In this document: one piece after another, positions 15,913 to 22,569 of the stretch
How the letters are laid out: every line of letters starts with the position of its first letter
Numbering within the stretch: the first letter of the stretch is position 1
Source of the DNA: JANRKB01 sp033763695
GTDB lineage: Bacteria > Planctomycetota > Phycisphaerae > Phycisphaerales > UBA1924
DNA: 36,950 bases
Direction: 5' to 3'
Assembly (NCBI GenBank): GCA_033763695.1
Contig: JANRKB010000034.1
Location: 1-36,950 of the forward strand
Notes under the pieces: model-generated
What the model was told of the DNA's origin: nothing
Seen by the model: only the letters and a program-made list of their open reading frames with translations
The model's database searches: none
Program-made: the position numbers and the translations under genes

Positions 15913-16158
15913 ATGAACTGCAAAGAGCTGGTCGATTTTCTGATGAACTACCTCGACGGCGAGCTGCCAGCGCCGGTGCGCGAGGAGTTTGAGTCGCACC
16001 TCCGCCTCTGCCCGCCCTGCATGGTGTTCCTTGAGCAGTACCGCCAGACCGTGCGTCTGGGCAAGTCGTGCAAAGAGGGCGGCAAGTGCACGCAGCAGGT
16101 GCCCGAAGATCTGGTCCAGGCCATTCTCAAGGCCCGGTCCATGCAGCCCAAGGCGTAA
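15913..16158 (+). CDS. Zinc-finger anti-sigma factor (ZAS-type)
   Basis: This 81-aa protein is likely the cytoplasmic inhibitor of the adjacent ECF sigma factor. It contains the anti-sigma zinc motif Hx3CxxC as SHLRLCPPC (His29, Cys33, Cys36), preceded by the typical ELVDFLMNYLDGELP helix. The C-terminal part has two further cysteines (KSCKEGGKCTQQ) that may join redox sensing, and there is no transmembrane helix, so it is a soluble form. ATG 15913 matches the domain start; an upstream frame to 15844 adds unlike sequence. A small hairpin (15849-15854 with 15860-15865) lies between the sigma and anti-sigma genes. Release by redox or metal change is inferred from the family. Confidence 0.85.
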   Translation: MNCKELVDFLMNYLDGELPAPVREEFESHLRLCPPCMVFLEQYRQTVRLGKSCKEGGKCTQQVPEDLVQAILKARSMQPKA

Positions 16159-16186
16159 TCGCATCCCGATATCGCATGCCCGCGCG

Positions 16187-17053
16187 TTACGTGGCCGCCG
16201 TCAAGACCCAGTTCGCATAACCAAGCAAGCCGGGGTCGTGATCGTGGCCGTCCGCGTCAACGATGAATGCGACGCGCAAGCCCGCTTTTGCGACGATCCG
16301 CTCCCACTGCTGGCGGCTGTAGGTCCGCAGCGCGTACGTCGACGAGAACTGTCGTTCTCCACGCGATGACTGCACGGTCACGACGCTGAACACACGCTCG
16401 GCACGTGAACCGCCCCGCGGCCCGATCGGCGGCTCATACTGCACAACCTGTGAGACATGCGTGCCGGCACGCGAGCCGGACCAGACATCCTCGGTCGCGG
16501 TTTCAACGCCGTAGTGGCTCAGGCTGATTCCGACGACATACGCCGCGCCGGGCTTGAGTGCCGCACGCATCTGACGCAGGTGCGCGAGCATCGCGGCATC
16601 GGTCGGCAGGTGGCGGATCGAGTTGATGAGATTGAACGCGAAATCAACGCCGCCCTTGGGCACCAGTGCGGCAAAGTCAGTCATGTCTCCGACGTGAAAT
16701 CCACAGCGACGCGAATAATCCGGTGCCATGCGTGCGATCGCCGCCCGACAGAAGTCGATCATCCGCGGCTCAAGGTCAAAGCCGATGACACGACGACCGC
16801 GACGAGCGGCGGCACGCAAATAGCGGCCCGAGCCGCACGCCGGCTCGAGCCAAATCCGATCGCGACGGAGGCGCGGTGTGCCATGCTTCCGTGCGGCGAT
16901 GCGTTCGACGCGCTCAAGCATCCGCACATCGTCAAGCGTGCCCGGGCCGTGCAGGATGTCGTAGATGCGTGCGTCGGCGTAGAAGTCGACGGTGCCGGGC
17001 GAGCTTGAAGAAGCCCCGGCACTCGACGACGCGATGCCGGGTTGAGCGCTCAC
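16187..17053 (-). CDS. Class I SAM-dependent methyltransferase
   Basis: This 288-aa protein is a Rossmann-fold methyltransferase of unknown substrate. A Ser/Ala-rich N-terminal stretch precedes DFYADARIYDILHGPG. Motif I is LEPACGSGRYL (residues 69-79), the acidic end of strand 2 is GFDLEPRMI (Asp93), motif post-II is VGDMTDF, and FNLINSIRHLPTDAAM follows, resembling the small-molecule methyltransferase group. The GTG start at 17053 overlaps the ileS stop codon as GTGA, so the two genes are probably translationally coupled and co-transcribed. Whether it modifies a tRNA, protein or metabolite cannot be said; the coupling to ileS is the only clue. Confidence 0.82.
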   Translation of the reverse strand: MSAQPGIASSSAGASSSSPGTVDFYADARIYDILHGPGTLDDVRMLERVERIAARKHGTPRLRRDRIWLEPACGSGRYLRAAARRGRRVIGFDLEPRMIDFCRAAIARMAPDYSRRCGFHVGDMTDFAALVPKGGVDFAFNLINSIRHLPTDAAMLAHLRQMRAALKPGAAYVVGISLSHYGVETATEDVWSGSRAGTHVSQVVQYEPPIGPRGGSRAERVFSVVTVQSSRGERQFSSTYALRTYSRQQWERIVAKAGLRVAFIVDADGHDHDPGLLGYANWVLTAAT

Positions 17054-20000
17054 GACACCCCCACCGCCGATGCATCGCGATCTGAAAGCATGCCGCCGTC
17101 GCTGCGGGTGCGCACCGTGCCATCGCGCTTCCACGAACGCTCGCAGCGCGGCTCGGTCCGCAGGTCTTGCACGCTCGGCGCGTCGGGCGTGCCGACGAGT
17201 TTGACGCGGCTCACGCCGAGCAAGTCGGCGAGGTCAACCGCGTCGAATCGCGCGAGCGTGCCATCGGGGTCGGGCAGCGTCACTTGCATATCGAGCGGGT
17301 TCTCGACGCCGAGGGCGGCCTTGGCCTGCTCCATCGCCTGCATGGCGGCGGCACGCACTGTCATTACCTTGGCCCAGCCGTCGTCGGCGCGGACGCCGAA
17401 GCCGGGCTGCCCGCTCTTGGAACGCACGAACGACTCGACGTGAACGCACACGCGATCGTCCTTCGGATCGACGCGGCGAAGTGCGCGATACGCCTCGTCT
17501 GCCGTGTGCGGCAGCATCGGCGCGAGCAACTTGCACAGGCCCTCGGTCAGGTCCCACAGCACGGTCTGCGTCTGGCGACGCCGCGGGCTGTCGGCCTTGT
17601 CGCAGTAGAGTCGGTCCTTGACGGCCGCGAGATACACCGCGCTGAGTGTGTCGTTGCAGAAGTCATAGAGCCGCTGCTGCACGCTGCGGAAGTCGTAGTT
17701 CTCGTAGCCCTTCTCGACGGCCGCGGCGAGCGCGTCGAACTCGCCCAGCACCCACGCGTCGAGCGTGGTGGGCTTGATCGAGTCCGTCGGCACGCAGTGG
17801 CCTGCGACGCCGTCGCCCGAGGCGGTGAAGTCGCTGAGGTTGCTGAGCATGAAGCGCAGCGTGTTGCGGACCTTGCGATACGACTCGCCGTACTCGGCGA
17901 AGAAGGACAAGTCGGCCTTCACGTCGTTCTCGTACGGCAGGCTGGCGACCCACCATCGCATGACGTCCATGCCGAAGTCATTGCACAGGGCTTCGACCTC
18001 GTACTTGGCGGCGTCGGGCCGGCTTTTGCTGAGTTTCTTGCCGTCCTTGTCGACGATGAAGCCGTGCGTAAGCAGCGTCTTGAAGGGCGGGACGCCGAGC
18101 ACGCCGAGCGCGGGCAGAAGCGAACTCTGGAACCAGCCGCGATGCTGGTCCGAGCCTTCGAGGTAGAGATCGGTGACGGGGCCGCTGGTATGCGCGAAGC
18201 CGCGCTCGCGCATGCACGCGTTCCATGTGCTGCCCGACTCAAACCACACGTCGACGATGTCGCCGCCCTTCTTGAGGCTTGCAAGCGGCACGCCGGGTTG
18301 GTCCTGGGTGTCGTCACCGGCGTTGTAGTACTTGAGCAGTTCCTCCGGGCCGGCACTGAACCAGATGTCGGTGCCCTTCTCGCGCACGAGTTGGGCCACC
18401 GCACGCACGCTGGCGGCGGTCATGAAGACGCTGCCGTCGGGGCGATGGAACGCGGGGATGGGCATACCCCACGCGCGTTGGCGGCTAATGCACCAGTCGG
18501 GGCGCGATTCGAGCATGCCGCGCATGCGATTGCGGCCCCATTCGGGGACGAAGGTGATGTCCGCGCCGCCTTGCGGAGCAGTCTGCTGCATCGCCATGTC
18601 GCGCAGGCTGACACCGCCGCGGACGAGCGGCTTGTCGACCGCGACGAACCACTGATGCGTGCAGCGGAAGATCACCGGTGTCTTGCTGCGCCAGTCGTGC
18701 GGGTAACTGTGTGTGAACTTGTGGCTCAGGAAGAGATGCCCACTGGTGCGGAGGTGGTTGGTCACCTCGTCGTTGGCCTTCCAGATGGATTGGCCGCGCA
18801 GCCACTGCGGCACGCTGTCGTCGTAGGTGCCGTTCTCTCTCACGGGGCAATACGCGGGCAGGCCGACGGCCTGACCAGTCTGGTAGTCCTCGGTGCCGTG
18901 GCCGGGCGCGGTGTGGACGAGGCCGGTGCCGTCTTCGAGCGTGACGTAGTCGGCGCCGACAACCGAATGGATCGGCGCGCTCGGCTTGACCTCAAACTGC
19001 TTGCGGAAGAAGTCGGAGCCGGTGCCGTCGGTCGCCGCGACGAACGGATGGCGGTACTTCAGGCCCAGCAGTTTTTCGCCGGTCGTGGTGCCGAGCACGA
19101 CATACTGCTCGATCGCGTGCCCGCACGCCGCGGCCTTCTTCATCACACGCTCGACCGCGTCGGCGGCCAGCACCGTCACCGCGCCGTCGGCCCAGACGCA
19201 GGCGTACTCAAACTTCGGGTTCACGGCGATCGCGAGGTTCGCCGGCAACGTCCACGGCGTGGTGGTCCAGATCATGAACGACGGACGACAGAGCGGACGC
19301 GTGCCCGGCTTGGGTGCCGTTGCACCTACGTTGCCTTCGTCTTCTGACTCTCGACTCTCTGACTCCGTGACTTCCTGATCTTCTTCGTCCTTCAGACCAA
19401 AGGCGTCGTACACCGCGTCGGCGTTCTCCGCCTCAAAGTCCACGTACACCGACAGGTCTTCGCGGTCCTGATACTCCAGTTCCGCCTCGGCGAGCGCGGT
19501 CTCATTGGCGATCGACCAGTGCACCGGCTTGAGGCCGCGATAGACGAGGCCCTGCGCACACAACTCCGCCAGCACTTCGAGCGTCGCGCCCTCGAAGCTG
19601 GGTTGCAGCGTCAGATAAGGATTCTCGTAGTCGGCGAGCGTGAGGAAGCGTTCCATCTGGCCGCGTTGGAGCTTGACGTACTTCTCGGCGTGGGCCTGAC
19701 ACTCGCGGCGGATCGCGGTCTTGCGCTGATCGTCAGGCAGCGTTGCGAGTTTGGCGAGTTTGCCCTTCTCCTGAAGGTCGGTGACGACCTTGTGCTCGAT
19801 CGGCAGGCCGTGGCAGTCCCAGCCGGGGACGTAGGGGCAGTCAAAGCCCATCATGGTGCGGCTGCGGACGACGAAGTCCTTCAGACACTTGTTGAGCATG
19901 TGGCCCAGGTGAAGGTTGCCGTTGGCGTAGGGCGGGCCGTCGTGAAAGACGAACGGCTTGGCGCCCTTTCGTGCCGCACGCACCTTGTCATAGAGCCGCA

Positions 20001-20196
20001 TCGCCTGCCAGCGCTTCAGACTGGCGGGCTCGTTCTGCACCAGGCTCGCCTTCATCGGGAAGGTCGTCTGCGGCAGGTTCAGCGTGTTGCGATAGCGATT
20101 CTTCTCCGTCGCCTCAGGCTTCGCGGCGGCGGGTGCCGCAGATTGCTGGGCGTTGGAGGGCGGGTTGGCGTGGGTGTTGGACTGGCTGTTGGACAT
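17050..20196 (-). CDS. ileS: Isoleucyl-tRNA synthetase
   Basis: IleRS charges tRNA-Ile and edits misactivated valine. The 1048-aa enzyme has HLGH (96-99, HIGH motif), GWDCHGLPIEHKV, the editing-domain WTTTPWTLPANLA and KLSKS (721-725, KMSKS motif, with Leu for Met). Two features are odd. A low-complexity acidic insert (about residues 269-301) precedes WTTTPW. The C-terminal zinc site, usually CxxC...CxxC, reads CERS...SDRD. The N-terminal 33 residues are Asn/Ala/Pro/Gln-rich and unlike the core. There is no clear Shine-Dalgarno sequence at ATG 20196, so the true start could lie slightly further in. The downstream methyltransferase gene overlaps its stop. Confidence 0.95.
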   Translation of the reverse strand: MSNSQSNTHANPPSNAQQSAAPAAAKPEATEKNRYRNTLNLPQTTFPMKASLVQNEPASLKRWQAMRLYDKVRAARKGAKPFVFHDGPPYANGNLHLGHMLNKCLKDFVVRSRTMMGFDCPYVPGWDCHGLPIEHKVVTDLQEKGKLAKLATLPDDQRKTAIRRECQAHAEKYVKLQRGQMERFLTLADYENPYLTLQPSFEGATLEVLAELCAQGLVYRGLKPVHWSIANETALAEAELEYQDREDLSVYVDFEAENADAVYDAFGLKDEEDQEVTESESRESEDEGNVGATAPKPGTRPLCRPSFMIWTTTPWTLPANLAIAVNPKFEYACVWADGAVTVLAADAVERVMKKAAACGHAIEQYVVLGTTTGEKLLGLKYRHPFVAATDGTGSDFFRKQFEVKPSAPIHSVVGADYVTLEDGTGLVHTAPGHGTEDYQTGQAVGLPAYCPVRENGTYDDSVPQWLRGQSIWKANDEVTNHLRTSGHLFLSHKFTHSYPHDWRSKTPVIFRCTHQWFVAVDKPLVRGGVSLRDMAMQQTAPQGGADITFVPEWGRNRMRGMLESRPDWCISRQRAWGMPIPAFHRPDGSVFMTAASVRAVAQLVREKGTDIWFSAGPEELLKYYNAGDDTQDQPGVPLASLKKGGDIVDVWFESGSTWNACMRERGFAHTSGPVTDLYLEGSDQHRGWFQSSLLPALGVLGVPPFKTLLTHGFIVDKDGKKLSKSRPDAAKYEVEALCNDFGMDVMRWWVASLPYENDVKADLSFFAEYGESYRKVRNTLRFMLSNLSDFTASGDGVAGHCVPTDSIKPTTLDAWVLGEFDALAAAVEKGYENYDFRSVQQRLYDFCNDTLSAVYLAAVKDRLYCDKADSPRRRQTQTVLWDLTEGLCKLLAPMLPHTADEAYRALRRVDPKDDRVCVHVESFVRSKSGQPGFGVRADDGWAKVMTVRAAAMQAMEQAKAALGVENPLDMQVTLPDPDGTLARFDAVDLADLLGVSRVKLVGTPDAPSVQDLRTEPRCERSWKRDGTVRTRSDGGMLSDRDASAVGVS

Positions 20197-20563
20197 GGCA
20201 AGTGCTCAGAACGCCGCGACGAAGTGCCGCGGCTGGAGAGAATCGGCTGGACAGAACGCGATGGTATGGAAATGAGCCGCCGTGCGGCAGGAAGAAGCGG
20301 ACGACCAGCGAAACGCGACAGCAGAGGCGGGGCTCAGGCCGTGCCGCGGGTCATCCAAACGCCCCGATGTGATCGCCGCCTGATCCTCGCGAGCATCGAC
20401 CGTTGGTCGCGCGTCGCGGGACACCCAAGGCAGCCCCTCACCGGGGCCGGGTAATTCGTGCATGGAGCGGCTGAGTATTCATGCGGGCCAAGTGTAGGCG
20501 AAGCACACAAGACGCGTCGATTCTCGGGAGATTCGCGGGCGCGCGTGCATAGACTCTGCCCCG
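20197..20563. other. 367-bp divergent intergenic region between ileS and carA
   Basis: No gene is supported here. No T-box leader (conserved AGGGTGG element) is seen for ileS on the minus strand. A short hairpin GCCCC (20433-20437) and GGGGC (20443-20447) is the only local inverted repeat of note. The carA-proximal end holds the TAGACT box described separately. Confidence 0.4.
20550..20555 (+). promoter_or_regulatory. Putative -10 box of carA (leaderless)
   Basis: TAGACT lies 8 nt upstream of the carA ATG, no Shine-Dalgarno sequence is present, and the -35 region is not evident. Confidence 0.4.
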
Positions 20564-21766
20564 ATGCGCAACACCTCTTCGCTTCGGGCTTCCTCCATCG
20601 CACGCCTCGCACTCGCCGACGGAACGGTCTTTACGGGCCGCGGCTTTGGTGCCATGGGCAAGAACGTGCTGAGCCGCGCCGAGGTGGTGTTCAACACCGC
20701 GACCAGCGGCTATCAGGAATCGCTGACCGATCCGTCGTACACCGGGCAGATTCTGGTTCAGACGTTTCCGCTGATTGGCAACACCGGCACCAACGCCGAG
20801 GACGTCGAGTCGGCCAAGGTGCAGGTGTCGGGCATGGTGATCCGCGAACTGGCGCGGCGGCACTCCAACTTCCGGGCGGACAGCGATCTCTCCGCGTATC
20901 TGGATCGCGCGGGCGTGCTGGGGATCGAAGGCATCGACACGCGAGCGCTGACCAAGAAACTGCGCACCACCGGCTCGATGCAGGGCGTGCTCACTGATCG
21001 CACAGACCTGAGCGATGCGGAACTCGTGGAACTTGCCAAGACGAACCCGTCGATGGCGGGCCAGAATCTCGTGCCGATCGTCGGCTGCTCGAGTCGCCAG
21101 ACGTGGGCGGAGACGCTGGGTGATTGGTCACCGGATGAAGGTCGCGGCAGTCGGCACAGCGGCGGGCGCAAGCCGCGCGTGCTCGCGCTGGACTGCGGCG
21201 CAAAGCGAAACATCTTGCGGAACCTGACGGATCGCGGGTGCGAGGTTGTGATCATGCCGCACGACACGAGCGCGGCACAGATCACGCAGATGCACGAAAA
21301 GGGCGAGATCGACGGACTCTTCATCAGCAACGGCCCCGGCGATCCGGCCGCGGTCGAGAAGACCATCGCGACGCTGCGCGAAGTCGTGGCGAAGCCTGCC
21401 GCAGGCTCGGGCAAGAAGTCGCTGCCGACATTTGGCATCTGCCTCGGACATCAGTTGCTCGCGCTCGCCGTCGGTGCCAAGACGTACAAGCTCAAGTTCG
21501 GGCATCGCGGCATCAACCAGCCCGTGCTGCACGCCGAGAACGGACGCGTCGAGATCACCAGCCAGAACCACGGCTTTGCGGTCGATCCTGAATCGCTCAA
21601 GGCGGTCGGCGGCGTGGCGACGCACGTGCATCTCAACGACGGCACGCTCGCGGGCTTCCGACTGAAGGATCGCCCTGTGTTCAGCGTGCAGTATCACCCT
21701 GAGGCGTCGCCCGGGCCGCACGACTCGTCGTATCTGTTTGATGAGTTTGTGAAGGCGATGGGGTGA
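20564..21766 (+). CDS. carA: Carbamoyl-phosphate synthase small (glutaminase) subunit
   Basis: CarA hydrolyses glutamine and feeds ammonia to CarB for carbamoyl phosphate, used for pyrimidines and arginine. The 400-aa product has the N-terminal CarA domain (FNTATSGYQESLTDPSY, IEGIDTRALTKKLR, GSMQGVL) and a class I glutamine amidotransferase domain: ISNGPGDP, FGICLGHQLLALA with nucleophile Cys293, GHRGINQPV, ITSQNHGFAVD and QYHPEASPGPHD with His378 and Glu380. The catalytic triad is complete. No carB follows; the next feature downstream is a repeat element and tRNA-Thr, so the subunits are encoded apart. Start ATG 20564 matches the family start. Confidence 0.95.
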   Translation: MRNTSSLRASSIARLALADGTVFTGRGFGAMGKNVLSRAEVVFNTATSGYQESLTDPSYTGQILVQTFPLIGNTGTNAEDVESAKVQVSGMVIRELARRHSNFRADSDLSAYLDRAGVLGIEGIDTRALTKKLRTTGSMQGVLTDRTDLSDAELVELAKTNPSMAGQNLVPIVGCSSRQTWAETLGDWSPDEGRGSRHSGGRKPRVLALDCGAKRNILRNLTDRGCEVVIMPHDTSAAQITQMHEKGEIDGLFISNGPGDPAAVEKTIATLREVVAKPAAGSGKKSLPTFGICLGHQLLALAVGAKTYKLKFGHRGINQPVLHAENGRVEITSQNHGFAVDPESLKAVGGVATHVHLNDGTLAGFRLKDRPVFSVQYHPEASPGPHDSSYLFDEFVKAMG

Positions 21767-21774
21767 GAAGAAGA

Positions 21775-21897
21775 GGCATTGGGCATCTGGCATTGGGCAA
21801 TGGTGAAATGCAAATGCCAGATGTCGACGACTCAGACGCGGTGCGAGGCAACCGCGTCACCCTGATGCTCGATGCCTGATGCCTGACGCCCGATGCC
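21775..21897. repeat. Palindromic element made of 7-nt tandem repeats
   Basis: The left arm (21775-21802) is four heptamers: GGCATTG, GGCATCT, GGCATTG, GGCAATG. The right arm (21863-21897) is five heptamers: TGATGCT, CGATGCC, TGATGCC, TGACGCC, CGATGCC, which are the reverse complement type. Inside lie a perfect 11-bp inverted repeat (CATCTGGCATT 21784-21794 with AATGCCAGATG 21813-21823) and an 8-bp hairpin (GACGCGGT 21835-21842 with ACCGCGTC 21851-21858). It follows the carA stop by 8 bp and ends 10 bp before tRNA-Thr. It could act as a terminator or mRNA end, or be a REP-like dispersed repeat. No U tract is present. Confidence 0.75.
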
Positions 21898-21907
21898 TTC
21901 TCGCCAA

Positions 21908-21979
21908 AGCCGGGGACGTGATTCGAACACGCAACCTGCGCTTTACAAAAGCGCTGCACTACCGTTGTGCTACCCCGGC
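21908..21979 (-). tRNA. tRNA-Thr (anticodon TGT)
   Basis: A 72-nt cloverleaf lies on the minus strand: acceptor GCCGGGG pairs with CCCCGGC, the discriminator is T, the D stem is GCAC/GTGC, the anticodon arm is GCGCT-TTTGTAA-AGCGC (anticodon TGT), and the T arm is GCGTG-TTCGAAT-CACGT with one wobble pair. No CCA is encoded. Confidence 0.94.
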
Positions 21980-22060
21980 GGGTGCCGAGAGTTTATGCCC
22001 GGATGATCGGGCTTGGCACGCCCGCGAATCGGCACTGCCGCGGGCGGCGAACTGCTCACC

Positions 22061-22438
22061 ATGTCGCGTTCTCCGCTGCCAACCAAGCCGTGCGTTGCGT
22101 GCGGTCGCGACATCCGCTGGCGGAAGAAATGGGAGCGGGATTGGGAGCAGGTGAAGTACTGCTCCGACGCGTGCCGCCGTCGCGGCGTGAGTGAACGCGA
22201 CACGCAACTCGAACGCGCGATTCTTGATCTGCTTGCCGCGCGTGCGGCCGGCGCGACGATCTGTCCGTCTGAGGCGGCCCGCGTCGTTGCGCCCGCTGGG
22301 TGGGAGTCGCTGATGGACGACGTGCGTCGCGCGGCCAATCGGCTTGCCGCCGCGGGCACAATCGACATCACGCAACGCGGTACCGTGGTTGATCCGTCGA
22401 CCGCCAAGGGTCCGATTCGACTGCGCAGAAACAGGTGA
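22061..22438 (+). CDS. DUF2256-DUF3253 fusion protein
   Basis: This 125-aa protein joins two small uncharacterised domains. Residues 8-45 match the DUF2256 pattern: KPCVACGRDIRWRKKW, then YCSDACRR, whose two CxxC-type cysteine pairs suggest a small zinc ribbon. Residues 48-125 match DUF3253: ILDLLAARAAGATICPSEAA, WESLMDDVRRAANRLAAAG, then IDITQRGTVVDP and GPIRLRR, which looks like a winged-helix fold. A nucleic-acid-binding role is a reasonable inference, not shown. ATG 22061 is chosen for fit to the first domain; no good Shine-Dalgarno sequence is visible. It overlaps nothing and precedes the M28 peptidase gene, which has its own promoter. Confidence 0.8.
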   Translation: MSRSPLPTKPCVACGRDIRWRKKWERDWEQVKYCSDACRRRGVSERDTQLERAILDLLAARAAGATICPSEAARVVAPAGWESLMDDVRRAANRLAAAGTIDITQRGTVVDPSTAKGPIRLRRNR

Positions 22439-22493
22439 CCCCGCGTTCGGGTTATGGCGAGCATCACGCGCGCTTGCACGCCGACGGATTTGC

Positions 22494-22522
22494 TTGGCAT
22501 CTGCCGCGGGAATCTGTAAACT
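22494..22522 (+). promoter_or_regulatory. Sigma-70-type promoter of the M28 peptidase gene
   Basis: TTGGCA (22494-22499) and TAAACT (22517-22522) are spaced 17 bp, with an extended TG directly before the -10 box. The predicted start near 22529 gives a 40-nt leader ending in an AGGA ribosome-binding site before ATG 22570. Confidence 0.6.
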
Positions 22523-22569
22523 GCCGATTCGTCTCGTTTCTCTCGCAGCCTTCTGAGCAGGACTTCATC

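Noticed and set aside
17167..19347. A 726-codon open frame on the plus strand opposite ileS.
   Set aside because: It lies wholly antisense to a well-supported synthetase, has no family motifs, and is His/Arg/Ala-rich as expected from the reverse of GC-rich coding DNA.
20197..20563. T-box riboswitch upstream of ileS.
   Set aside because: The conserved T-box sequence and a specifier hairpin are not found on the minus strand.
21775..21897. Possible CRISPR array from repeated short units.
   Set aside because: Units are 7 nt, directly adjacent and without spacers; no cas genes are present.
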